A stretch of DNA of 63,330 bases from Paenibacillus xylanivorans (GTDB lineage: Bacteria; Bacillota; Bacilli; Paenibacillales; Paenibacillaceae). This document shows positions 1 to 8,182 of the stretch, piece after piece. The notes beneath the pieces were generated by a model. It worked only from the letters and a program-made list of their open reading frames with translations, was not told where the DNA came from and searched no databases. The translations under genes and the position numbers were made by a program. The stretch covers positions 17,742-81,071 of the forward strand of contig NZ_LITU01000056.1 of assembly GCF_001280595.1 (NCBI RefSeq), given 5' to 3'. The stretch's first letter is position 1. Every line of letters starts with the position of its first letter.

Positions 1-118
1 CAATGCCATTTCCAATATAGAGACCCTAAGCCAGCTGCCTAATCTGAAAAAGGTATATCTATCTGGTAATTCCGTACAAAACAAATCCGTGCTTGGTACG
101 GGTGTGAACGTATATTAA
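1..118 (+). CDS. C-terminal end of a leucine-rich-repeat protein (partial)
   Basis: An open frame enters from the left edge (frame from base 2) and stops at TAA 116-118. The 38 visible residues contain IETLSQLPNLKKVYLSGN, the LxxLxxLxxLxLxxN pattern of an SDS22/internalin-type leucine-rich repeat. Such repeats are protein-binding surfaces, often on secreted or cell-surface proteins of Firmicutes. The last repeat is followed by a short tail without an obvious anchor. The start, signal peptide and other domains lie outside the window, so the role cannot be given. Confidence 0.6.
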   Translation, partial: NAISNIETLSQLPNLKKVYLSGNSVQNKSVLGTGVNVY

Positions 119-214
119 CTACCGCCTGGGATGATGGGAGTTTTAGACTACTGTAATTAATGAACTCACTCCAGAATTATTCACAAATTAATGAATGGTA
201 TCGAAACAAAGACA

Positions 215-257
215 AGAAGGGGTTCGAGAATCATGTATCAATTCTCGAACCCCTTCT
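215..257. terminator. Bidirectional intrinsic terminator between LRR gene and rlmD
   Basis: A perfect 17-bp inverted repeat (215-231 and 241-257) with a 9-nt loop lies between two converging genes. A T-rich stretch follows on the plus strand (GTTTATGTTT), and TGTCTTTGTTT follows on the minus strand. Confidence 0.8.
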
Positions 258-265
258 GTTTATGT

Positions 266-1870
266 TTAGCTTCTCTCCAACATCGCTACACTCTCCACAT
301 GCACCGTATGCGGGAACATATCCACCGGCGTTACCTCAACCGTACGATACCCACCATCCTCCAGCACACGCAGATCACGTGCCAACGTGCTCGGATTACA
401 GCTTACATATACCACACGCTCCGGTTTCATCTCCAGAATCGTATCCAGTAAACGTGGGTCGCAGCCCTTCCGCGGCGGATCGACGACGATGACGTCGGCT
501 TCGATGCCTTGTTCTTTCCAGCGAGGGATAACATCTTCCGATGCACCGACTTCGAACTTCACGTTCTTCATCTCGTTCAGCAGCGCATTGCTGCGAGCGT
601 CCTCGATCGCTTCGGGCACAATCTCAACCCCGTACACCTGATCCGCATGCTGCGCGAGGAAAAGAGAGATCGTACCGATGCCACAATAGGCATCAATAAC
701 GGTCTCTTTGCCACTCAGCCCAGCGTATTCTACCGTCTTCCCGTACAGCACTTCTGTCTGCACCGGATTCACCTGATAGAACGAACGAGCCGAGATTGCA
801 AACTGCACATCACCGATATAATCATAGATTACATCACGGCCCCACAGGACGCGGGTCTCATCGCCGAAAATCACGTTGGTCTGTTTCTTGTTCACGTTCT
901 GGCAAATACTCGCCACATGCGGAATCGCTTCACGAATGCTGCCGATCCATGCATCCTTGTGTGGAATGTCTCGGCCATTGGTGACCAGAACGAGCATCAT
1001 CTCGCCTGTACGGAACGCCTTTTTCACAACCACATGACGCAGCAGACCGCGGCCTGTCTCTTCGTTATATGCGCTAATACCGAGATGGCTGCCTAATTCC
1101 TTGACCTTGGCGACCACTTCATCGTTATGCTCATGCTGAATGAGGCACGTGTCCATGTCGATGATCCGATGACTTCCTTTGGCGTAAAAACCACCCACCA
1201 AGCCACCCTCGGCTGCACCGATTGGCACCTGTGCTTTGTTGCGATAGCGCCATGGCTCGTCCATACCCATCGTAGACAACACACGAATGCCTTGTTTCAC
1301 TGCACCTTCTGCATCCTCCACCAACACATTCAGCTTACCGATCCGCTGCAAATTATCCACCACCAGCTGGCGTTTCCACGCAAGCTGTCCGGCGTAACTC
1401 ATATGCTGGATTTGACATCCGCCGCATTGATCGTAGATCGGGCAGGGCGCAGATACGCGATCCGGGCTGGCCTTCACGATCTCCAGCAGTTTCGCATAGC
1501 CGTACTGCTTTTTGGTTTTCATCACTCTCACGCGGACGGTTTCGCCTGGAAGCGCGCCTTGCACGAACAGCGTGTATCCATTGGCACGGCCGACACCTTC
1601 ACCGTCATGGTTCATGCCGATGATGTCAATGACGGTCTCTTCATTTTTACTAACAGGAAGTCCTTCGATTGGTGCAGATTCACGTTCCCGTCCCTTCGGA
1701 CGAATGGCAGAAAGAGATGCGCCTTGTGGCCGCACCTCTTTCCCTTGCTGACGTGATGATGGACGAGATGATTTGCTCGGCTGACGGGACGCTGAAGCAT
1801 TCCCTTGCCCCTGAGAGGCAGCCGAATTCCGGCGGTTTTTTCCACGACCGCTGCGGTTCGTATTAGACAA
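266..1870 (-). CDS. rlmD: 23S rRNA (uracil-5-)-methyltransferase, RlmD/RumA family
   Basis: SAM-dependent RNA m5U methyltransferase acting on 23S rRNA. The order is a basic low-complexity N-terminal tail (about 60-70 residues rich in S, R, Q, K), a TRAM domain (IIGMNHDGEGVGR...), a cysteine cluster CPIYDQCGGCQ with a later TCLIQ cysteine (the 4Fe-4S ligands of RumA proteins), then the SAM domain (DAYCGIGTISLFLA), DPPRKG and the catalytic-cysteine motif YVSCNPSTLARD. The TTG at 1868-1870 is my preferred start because it begins the SNTNRSGRGKN tail behind GAAGTGA; ATG at 1903 or 1975 is possible. dgkB lies directly upstream, as in B. subtilis (yerQ-yefA). The tail is longer than in most homologues and may bind RNA (inference). 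Confidence 0.93.
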   Translation of the reverse strand: MSNTNRSGRGKNRRNSAASQGQGNASASRQPSKSSRPSSRQQGKEVRPQGASLSAIRPKGRERESAPIEGLPVSKNEETVIDIIGMNHDGEGVGRANGYTLFVQGALPGETVRVRVMKTKKQYGYAKLLEIVKASPDRVSAPCPIYDQCGGCQIQHMSYAGQLAWKRQLVVDNLQRIGKLNVLVEDAEGAVKQGIRVLSTMGMDEPWRYRNKAQVPIGAAEGGLVGGFYAKGSHRIIDMDTCLIQHEHNDEVVAKVKELGSHLGISAYNEETGRGLLRHVVVKKAFRTGEMMLVLVTNGRDIPHKDAWIGSIREAIPHVASICQNVNKKQTNVIFGDETRVLWGRDVIYDYIGDVQFAISARSFYQVNPVQTEVLYGKTVEYAGLSGKETVIDAYCGIGTISLFLAQHADQVYGVEIVPEAIEDARSNALLNEMKNVKFEVGASEDVIPRWKEQGIEADVIVVDPPRKGCDPRLLDTILEMKPERVVYVSCNPSTLARDLRVLEDGGYRTVEVTPVDMFPHTVHVESVAMLERS

Positions 1871-2014
1871 CGTACATTCACTTCTTTCTTCATATATGTT
1901 CATCCCTTGTGCAAGGGAGATTCCATTCATTTTCAGGCACCATGAGATTATACGTGATCCCACTGCACACGGCAACAGGAAATCACATTTTCTCCTCGAT
2001 CCATACTACCAAGC

Positions 2015-2896
2015 TTAACGATACAACATCAGGTGATGACGCAGGTTCTGGAATGTCGCAGGTAATGTGCCACCCAACTCGCCATCCAGGTTCAACTGCA
2101 CATAGCCCGGCGATGTCACTTCCATATAATCCGTTTGGAAATGAACGACCTTCTTGTCATTCAGATGTTCACCACGCAGCGCAAGGGTTACGAGGCGAAT
2201 CATGTCAGCCAGATTACATTTGCGCACACCGATCACATCGAACAGACCATCATCAATGGTCGCACCCGGAGCCAGCTTCTCGAAGCCTCCGACAGAGTTC
2301 GTATTGGCAATAAGGAACAGCATGAATTCATCATGAATTTCTTCCTGACCCGCGGCACGGATAACCAACTCCTGCGGAGACAGGCTCGCCATTTTCTCAA
2401 TACCCTTCATATAGTAGGCAAGTTGCCCTATCATCGTTTTCAGACGGCTTGGCACCTCATAGGTCAGTTCGGTTAACGACCCCCCGCCTGCAATATTGAT
2501 AAAATATTTATCATTCGCCTTGCCCAGATCGAGCGGACGAAGCTGCTGGTTAATGACCAGATCCACGTAATCTTCCCACTGTCTCGGAATACCCAGCGCA
2601 CGCGCAAAATCATTCGTCGTTCCCAAAGGAAATACACCCAGAGGAGGACGATTCTCCCGCTCGGCCATACCGTTAATGACTTCATACAACGTACCGTCGC
2701 CGCCAGCAGCAATAATCATGTCATATCCACGTTCAATCGCCAGCTCCGCTTCCCGGGTTGCATCTCCCTCACCCGTTGTTGCGTGACACGAGGCTTCGAT
2801 ACCACCTTGATCCAAACGCTGCAAAATATCAGCCAGACGTTTCTTCATTTCTTCCCGGCCTGAGGTCGGATTATATATCAAGCGAGCTTTTTTCAT
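2015..2896 (-). CDS. dgkB: Diacylglycerol kinase (DgkB type)
   Basis: Soluble lipid kinase that phosphorylates diacylglycerol to phosphatidate, recycling the DAG released when lipoteichoic acid is built. The N-terminus KARLIYNPTSGRE and the nucleotide motif AAGGDGTLYEVING are hallmarks of the DAGK catalytic domain; PLGTTNDFARALGIPR and NSVGGFEKLAP follow. At about 293 aa it is the usual family length. ATG at 2896 has AGGTGG eight bases upstream; an in-frame GTG at 2908 has no spacing for that site. The order dgkB then rlmD matches the B. subtilis yerQ-yefA pair, so co-transcription is likely. Confidence 0.93.
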   Translation of the reverse strand: MKKARLIYNPTSGREEMKKRLADILQRLDQGGIEASCHATTGEGDATREAELAIERGYDMIIAAGGDGTLYEVINGMAERENRPPLGVFPLGTTNDFARALGIPRQWEDYVDLVINQQLRPLDLGKANDKYFINIAGGGSLTELTYEVPSRLKTMIGQLAYYMKGIEKMASLSPQELVIRAAGQEEIHDEFMLFLIANTNSVGGFEKLAPGATIDDGLFDVIGVRKCNLADMIRLVTLALRGEHLNDKKVVHFQTDYMEVTSPGYVQLNLDGELGGTLPATFQNLRHHLMLYR

Positions 2897-2908
2897 CTCA
2901 TACGCCAC

Positions 2909-3508
2909 CTATTCCACATTATCCATGAGTCTGAACGACCTCATATTCTTACTATCTGAGAGTGACCGTATTCGGGCATCATTTTACACAATGACTCACG
3001 TCCGTTAATCCTGCCCCAACACTTTTCTCTACTTATATATATGCATAAGGAATTCCGTCTCATTCCAAAGCCTTTATGTACTATCATATCATCAAATGTA
3101 AAGATGTCCTAGCCTGTGATACATAAGTAATTATTTTCATATTGATTATAGCGAAATTTTACATCTGGATAACAATAACGATAAAACCTAAAGAATTATC
3201 CCACTCCAGCAATGACGAGCATGCTTTCTGTTCACTTCCGAACTTGTCTATCCTATACAAAATAAACCTCTAGCACTCCTCTTGAATCTAATCCTATGGA
3301 TTTCCTGTCATTTATAACCATCCATCACCATTCTGCCCGCTTGGGCCGGAAATAGTCTTATACCCTCTCAAATCATGAGGACAACATATCCTGTAAAAAA
3401 TTTACAAAATTCCCGAACGAGATGACAAATAAAATGAAACCTTTTCCAATATAGTCTTAGTGCATCCTCAACACATTCCAATATCATACCCATGAAGGAG
3501 ATCACCGA
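2909..3508. other. Intergenic region between divergent dgkB and NPP1 gene
   Basis: About 600 AT-rich bases. I find no frame with a ribosome binding site, no RNA-gene structure and no clear repeat. It must carry the divergent promoters of dgkB (minus) and the NPP1 gene (plus), but I could not settle a convincing -35/-10 pair for either. Confidence 0.4.
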
Positions 3509-4225
3509 ATGAAAAAACTCGTATTATTGCTTATGGTATCGCTCTTGTCCTGTATTTCCTTTGTCACAGCCGTTGAAGCGGCGGTCATTAACCATGATCA
3601 GGTTGTAGGATTTCAGGAAGTAGGCCCCGTCACAGTTACGCAAATAGCGGCAAAGCGTTTCCAGCCCTACTTAAAAGTCTATCATGGATGCGTGCCGTTT
3701 CCCGCAGTGGATCAACAGGGCAATACTAACGCAGGCTTGCAAACCTCAGGCGCATCAGATGGTAACTGCAGTTCAAGCACAGGGCAAGTATACTCCCGTT
3801 CGGCATGGCACAATGGCGTATGGGCGATTATGTACGCCTGGTACTTCCCGAAAGACTCTCCTTCCTCCGGTCTCGGCCATCGTCATGACTGGGAAGGTAT
3901 CGTTGTATGGGTAGACAATCCCGCAGCACAAAATCCTCAAATCCTCTCCATCGCCTACTCAGGACATGGGCAGTTCACAAACGTTGCACCAAGTAACACG
4001 AACCTGAACGGTACGAATCCTTTGATTAGCTATAATAGTACCTGGCCTCTAAATCATGAACTTGGCGTTACGGGGACCGTGGGTGGAATGCAGCCTTTGA
4101 TCGGCTGGGATGATCTGACGTCTGCCGCGCGTAATGCGCTGAATACAACAGATTTCGGCAGTGCCAATGTTCCTTTGAACGATAATAATTTTACAAACAA
4201 TTTAATCAAGGCGTGGTTTAGATAA
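3509..4225 (+). CDS. Secreted NPP1/NLP (necrosis- and ethylene-inducing-like) protein
   Basis: A 238-aa exported protein. The signal peptide is about residues 1-24 (MKKLVLLLMV... ending near VEA). The hallmark heptapeptide GHRHDWE of the NPP1 family is complete at residues 123-129. Two cysteines, C61 and C87, match the single conserved disulfide of type 1 NLPs. In family members with known function the protein binds plant sphingolipids and damages dicot membranes; many bacterial homologues are of unknown activity. The start follows AAGGAGATCACCGA. It stands alone between a long 5' spacer and a terminator, so it is monocistronic. Family membership is seen directly; toxin activity is inference. 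Confidence 0.93.
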   Translation: MKKLVLLLMVSLLSCISFVTAVEAAVINHDQVVGFQEVGPVTVTQIAAKRFQPYLKVYHGCVPFPAVDQQGNTNAGLQTSGASDGNCSSSTGQVYSRSAWHNGVWAIMYAWYFPKDSPSSGLGHRHDWEGIVVWVDNPAAQNPQILSIAYSGHGQFTNVAPSNTNLNGTNPLISYNSTWPLNHELGVTGTVGGMQPLIGWDDLTSAARNALNTTDFGSANVPLNDNNFTNNLIKAWFR

Positions 4226-4311
4226 AATTTAGATGTAAAGTCTTTCTCTCCATTTGAATACATGCTTCGGGCAGAGAACGAATTAACCACCATCCTCTTA
4301 TAAAAAAGTAA

Positions 4312-4353
4312 AATCCCCTTCAAGTCGACACTGCACTTGGAGGGGATTGTTTT
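4312..4353 (+). terminator. Terminator after the NPP1 gene
   Basis: A 14-bp stem (4312-4325 with 4335-4348, one G-T pair) with a 9-nt loop, then GTTTTG. It also lies downstream of the converging DUF4395 gene and may serve both. Confidence 0.7.
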
Positions 4354-4368
4354 GCAATCATATATAGT

Positions 4369-4785
4369 TTAAAAGCCAATCTTTCTGCCTGCACGTAATT
4401 GCTTATACCAGAAATATACGGTGCAGCCCACACAGTAACCGAGCAATGCGGCACTTGCAGCGAGGAGAAGCATCGACGAGAAAATGTAACCTGCTACCTG
4501 CCAGCCAAGGCCGAACGAGATAAGTGCCAGCGTAAGAAATAATACTGCCAGAATATTGTTGAAGCGTTGCAGTTCTACTGCCTGTGTCTCTGTCCCTTTC
4601 CCATTTAACACGGCCTTCGCAATCTGTACAAACAGATTAAGCTTTCCTCCAGATGCCAGACCGACGACTTGGATGATCCATAACGCTCCCAGAATTAACG
4701 GCTGGTTGAACAGAAACGACAGGACGACAAATAGCACAATCCCGATCTGGTTCGCTTTGACATAGCGCATAGGCACTTCCCGCAT
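4369..4785 (-). CDS. DUF4395 membrane protein
   Basis: A small integral membrane protein (about 138 aa) of the DUF4395 family, function unknown. Three to four hydrophobic segments are visible: IGIVLFVVLSFLF, LILGALWIIQVV, NILAVLFLTLALISFGLGW and SSMLLLAASAALLGYCVGC. The CVGC pair near the C-terminus is typical of the family and could bind a metal or be redox active (inference). ATG at 4785 is chosen because AAGGAG lies eight bases upstream; the ATG at 4791 is only two bases from it. It lies downstream of the reductase gene in the same direction with a 75-bp gap. Confidence 0.8.
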   Translation of the reverse strand: MREVPMRYVKANQIGIVLFVVLSFLFNQPLILGALWIIQVVGLASGGKLNLFVQIAKAVLNGKGTETQAVELQRFNNILAVLFLTLALISFGLGWQVAGYIFSSMLLLAASAALLGYCVGCTVYFWYKQLRAGRKIGF

Positions 4786-4860
4786 CTGCATATCTCCTTA
4801 TCCCCATTTTATTAGTTGGTTTAATTGTAGTCGATATCGGGACTTTGAGCAATAGTCATC

Positions 4861-5787
4861 TCATTTGAGATTAGAATATTCTTTTTTGAGCACATCCCAA
4901 TGAGGAGTGGGCGTACGGGTGGCCTTTTTCCAATCAGTAAATGCATCATTTAACGCCTCGATCTCCCCAAAGGAACCCGCAACCAGTTTATGGATCGGAA
5001 GCATACTATAAATCTTTAATAGAAGGTAAAACATCCGTTGATGCTTGCGAATCAGTTTCGCCTGAATCTCCGGTATAATCGTTATACCCATGGCCTCAAG
5101 CACGCTAAAGCCCTCATCCATCGCCCCAATCATATGCTGGACTTGTTTTCTGTTCCCGTCCAACTTGATCATTTCAAGCTTCTCATTAAAGCTCACCGCA
5201 TTAAGCATCAGAATGGGCACAATATGGCTTTTCAGCCAGGCATCGATATCGTCCAGGTAATTCAATTTGTATTTCGCCTTTTCAAAAGCTTGATCCAGTA
5301 TGGATTTAAAGGCAATCTCACCGTCCAGCCCACCAATCACCATTTGCCCGCTTGCTCCACCAATGGATAACATGCGGTCTTCTTGCCGCCGCCCACCGCT
5401 GACCTGAAAACCAAACGCGACCTTTTTTTCCACCCTGCTGTTTTTCTCCAAAAAGATTTGCATGCTTCGTGCATCTGCGTTGTTGCCAACGATCACCATG
5501 TTACTGCTCTGATTGGCCGCCAGAATGGGAAGCACCGTTGGAAAATCGTTATATTTCATAACCACGAAAATAAGATCATAGTGATCATTCTCTTCCAACG
5601 TTCTTGTTACCCGAACCGGATCAACGGTCGTTTTAAACTGGAACACATGACGAATGACGATGCCATCTCTCTCCAGTTCCTCTGCCCTCTTTCCTCTAGC
5701 CAGAATGGTGACGTTATTTCCCCCGCGCACCAGAACGTGAGCAAGTTGACTACCCAGAACACCTGCGCCATACACTAATATGTTCAT
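4861..5787 (-). CDS. Ketopantoate reductase (ApbA/PanE) family protein
   Basis: NAD(P)-dependent 2-ketoacid reductase fold. The N-terminal Rossmann motif is NILVYGAGVLGSQLAHVL; the C-terminal helical ApbA_C domain includes SHIVPILMLNA. At 308 aa it has normal length. PanE makes pantoate for coenzyme A, but the catalytic Lys/Glu context here is weakly recognisable and many ApbA paralogues act on other substrates. It is transcribed away from the adjacent TetR regulator, with palindromes between them, so it is probably that regulator's target rather than a constitutive pantothenate gene. I therefore give no panE symbol. Confidence 0.82.
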   Translation of the reverse strand: MNILVYGAGVLGSQLAHVLVRGGNNVTILARGKRAEELERDGIVIRHVFQFKTTVDPVRVTRTLEENDHYDLIFVVMKYNDFPTVLPILAANQSSNMVIVGNNADARSMQIFLEKNSRVEKKVAFGFQVSGGRRQEDRMLSIGGASGQMVIGGLDGEIAFKSILDQAFEKAKYKLNYLDDIDAWLKSHIVPILMLNAVSFNEKLEMIKLDGNRKQVQHMIGAMDEGFSVLEAMGITIIPEIQAKLIRKHQRMFYLLLKIYSMLPIHKLVAGSFGEIEALNDAFTDWKKATRTPTPHWDVLKKEYSNLK

Positions 5788-5828
5788 TGGTTATCCCTCT
5801 ATTTCAAAATTTTATGGATATTCGTTGC

Positions 5829-5916
5829 TTTATCAACATTTGTTGATAAAATAAGAGTAACAAAGCATCTGCAACGCTTCAATCGCTAAAATATCCGTTA
5901 TTGTTGAATAATCAAC
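5829..5916. promoter_or_regulatory. Putative TetR operator region, two related palindromes
   Basis: The divergent spacer holds two related inverted repeats. The first has perfect 10-bp arms 5829-5838 (TTTATCAACA) and 5841-5850 around TT. The second is GTTGAATAATCAAC at 5903-5916, and a half-site TTGTTGA recurs just before the tetR start. The shared TCAAC/GTTGA half-site points to one dimeric repressor, most simply the adjacent TetR protein. Confidence 0.6.
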
Positions 5917-5955
5917 GAATTGATCCATATTGTTGAAAACATCAAAGGAGGAGCC

Positions 5956-6516
5956 ATGGACAGACGAGTTGTCAAAACAAGAAAAGCCATAACCGATGCC
6001 TTTATCGGGTTGTTGGAAGAGCAGGATTTCGAGCAAATTACGATTAATGACATTGCTGATCGGGCCAATGTGAACCGTGGTACCGTCTATTTGCACTACA
6101 CGGACAAGTTTGATCTGCTGGATCAAAGCATCGAGACGTATTTGCAGCAATTGGTAGAGAGCTGTATGGTGGAGAGTCCTACCACTCCCATGACCATCAA
6201 GGACGCGTTGCTCCGAACCTTTCGTTACCTAGAGCAGCACGCTCCCGTCTATACCACGCTATTAACCCAAAAAGGGATCCCTGCCTTCCGAAACCGGCTG
6301 ATGACACTCCTGATTCAGGGGGTCGAAGAGCAAATTGATGCGTGTGGCATTCACAAGGGGATCAACAGGGAGATCACTGTGCAATTTCTGGCTTCTGCCT
6401 CCGCTGGGCTGCTGGAATGGTGGATCATGAATTCCATGCCATATCCTGCAGAGGAGATCGTCGAAGAATTAATCTCTATGCTGGAGCTTCATCTGATTCT
6501 TCCTTCTTCCGTTTAG
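5956..6516 (+). CDS. TetR/AcrR family transcriptional regulator
   Basis: A 186-aa DNA-binding repressor. The N-terminal helix-turn-helix is RKAITDAFIGLLEEQ...ITINDIADRANVNRGTVYLHY, with the C-terminal ligand domain after about residue 70. ATG at 5956 is chosen because AAAGGAGGAGCC lies immediately upstream; the in-frame start at 5920 has none. It is divergent from the ketopantoate-reductase-like gene, and palindromes lie between them. Ligand unknown. Confidence 0.88.
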   Translation: MDRRVVKTRKAITDAFIGLLEEQDFEQITINDIADRANVNRGTVYLHYTDKFDLLDQSIETYLQQLVESCMVESPTTPMTIKDALLRTFRYLEQHAPVYTTLLTQKGIPAFRNRLMTLLIQGVEEQIDACGIHKGINREITVQFLASASAGLLEWWIMNSMPYPAEEIVEELISMLELHLILPSSV

Positions 6517-6540
6517 GGTTAATATCGCTTTATTCCATGA

Positions 6541-7404
6541 TTAATAAGGGGCCAATGATTGAATGAGTAGGAGATCGTAAGTCGCTGCGACTCCTCCCTG
6601 CATGCTAAACCTATTCTCATACTCCCTATACATATCAGTGAACAATCGCCGCAAGCTGTACCCGGATACTGTTACTGCTTCTGAAGTGCTAGCCCCCATT
6701 CCTTTAACGGTATACAGAAAATTTCTTACGGAAGCATACTTTTCCTTATGGATTGAACGCTCACAATTGAAACTAGAATAGCCTGATTGGTTGAGCATGT
6801 TTTCCCATTGAACAGGGGATGGAAACGAAAGTCCATGCCGCTGTGGTTCCATTCCGTTAACTCGATAAACTTCATTAAATGCCTCATGCATCTCACAGAA
6901 TGTATCAGGCCCGAAGGTCGTAAATATAAGCAAGCCTCCGGGTCGGAGCATTCGCCGAAGGTGACCCAGTGTTTCCTGCGGAGAACTTATCCATTGAAAA
7001 CAGGCACTTGAGACGATGATATCCATGGAGGATTCCGGAGCAGTTGTTGCCCATGTCTCAATATCCGCTTGAAGAAAACGCAAACGATCCGTTGCACGAT
7101 TTCTTGAGCCTGAATGCTCTGCTGATCGGAACCGTTTTGAAGCCACTTCGATCATCTCGGGAGCAATATCAAGTGCAGTAATGTTCGCATTAGGCCATTC
7201 ATTCACTAGAATTTGAGTCAAAGCCCCTGTGCCACAACCGATTTCGAGAATGCTCGTATTACTTAGGAAATCTTTTCCTTTCCATCCTGCGAGAGATCTT
7301 GCTAAATGATCAGCCATAGAACGCTGAATATGTGCATGTGCATCATAAGAAATGGCTCTACGATTAAATTGGCGTTGAACAGCACTATTTCTACCAATGG
7401 TCAT
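6541..7404 (-). CDS. bioC: Malonyl-ACP O-methyltransferase BioC
   Basis: Methylates the free carboxyl of malonyl-ACP so that fatty acid synthase can extend it to pimeloyl-ACP methyl ester, the first committed biotin step. The N-terminus VQRQFNRRAISYDAHAHIQ is characteristic of BioC; the SAM-binding motif is ILEIGCGTGALTQIL, followed by LDIAPEMIEVA. ATG at 7404 follows GGAGGAGATGGTGGC and overlaps the end of the bioH-like gene by 14 bp, so translation is coupled. It is last in the bio operon and converges with the tetR gene 24 bp away. Confidence 0.92.
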   Translation of the reverse strand: MTIGRNSAVQRQFNRRAISYDAHAHIQRSMADHLARSLAGWKGKDFLSNTSILEIGCGTGALTQILVNEWPNANITALDIAPEMIEVASKRFRSAEHSGSRNRATDRLRFLQADIETWATTAPESSMDIIVSSACFQWISSPQETLGHLRRMLRPGGLLIFTTFGPDTFCEMHEAFNEVYRVNGMEPQRHGLSFPSPVQWENMLNQSGYSSFNCERSIHKEKYASVRNFLYTVKGMGASTSEAVTVSGYSLRRLFTDMYREYENRFSMQGGVAATYDLLLIQSLAPY

Positions 7405-8182
7405 GCCACCATCTCCTCCATTCATCAGCTATGTTTGCTTCCCTTCCCAAAAAAGGTGCATGCCCGTAGGCGGTTAATGTAATTAACTTGGCTTGAGGTA
7501 ATTGAGCCATAAGCTCCAAGCCAGCACCGTAAGGACAAACCTTATCCTCAGTCCCGTGAAAAAGAAGAACAGGACAATCCATACTCGGCAGTTGAGACAA
7601 GCATTCCTCGCTTCTCAAAATCTGAAGGCCTGCTAGTAGTGCTTGAGTTGTCCAGCTACCCATTTGGGGTAGACCTTCAGCAAGGCCTGTCTCCCATTCT
7701 TGCTCCGTAAACATGATCTTTCGAAAATTGGTTTCAACTACATGTCGATCCCTTGAGATTCCTTTGATCATCTGCCTAACGTATGCATCTGCTAAGCCGC
7801 AGTCAAACTCTTCTTTTGAGCGGGTAAAACGAGCCGTTGCACCGAACAAAACAAGGCCATCCACGTAACCTTTTGCCGCTAGTCTGAGCGCCAGTAAACC
7901 TCCAAGCGACCAGCCTGATATCAGAAGTGGACCGTGAAGCGCCTTATCTCTGCAAGCTGATCCTTCAATAAATAACATGTCCCTCACTGCTGTTTCAGTT
8001 AAGCACAGCATGTCTTCTGGAGAATCGGCAGCACTGTAATCTACAGAAAAATGACGAAAATCAGGCAGTAACAGGCGAAGACGGTCAAACACTGTATCTG
8101 GCATGCTCCATCCCGTTAGCCATAATATGGTTCCGCTTGTCTCTCGCTCTATTTGCAGCGGATTATTATCCGATGCATTCAT
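7391..8182 (-). CDS. bioH: Alpha/beta hydrolase, probable pimeloyl-ACP methyl ester esterase (BioH-like)
   Basis: A 263-aa alpha/beta hydrolase. The nucleophile elbow GWSLGG is the same as in E. coli BioH; DKVCPYGAG supplies the acid region and GHAPFLG the catalytic His. In the pathway it would cleave the methyl ester of pimeloyl-ACP, ending the BioC-started elongation. Its place between bioF and bioC, with 4-bp and 14-bp overlaps, supports that role. The rest of the sequence diverges from enteric BioH, so a separate BioH-like isozyme is possible; the function is inferred from motif plus context. Confidence 0.83.
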   Translation of the reverse strand: MNASDNNPLQIERETSGTILWLTGWSMPDTVFDRLRLLLPDFRHFSVDYSAADSPEDMLCLTETAVRDMLFIEGSACRDKALHGPLLISGWSLGGLLALRLAAKGYVDGLVLFGATARFTRSKEEFDCGLADAYVRQMIKGISRDRHVVETNFRKIMFTEQEWETGLAEGLPQMGSWTTQALLAGLQILRSEECLSQLPSMDCPVLLFHGTEDKVCPYGAGLELMAQLPQAKLITLTAYGHAPFLGREANIADEWRRWWHDHW

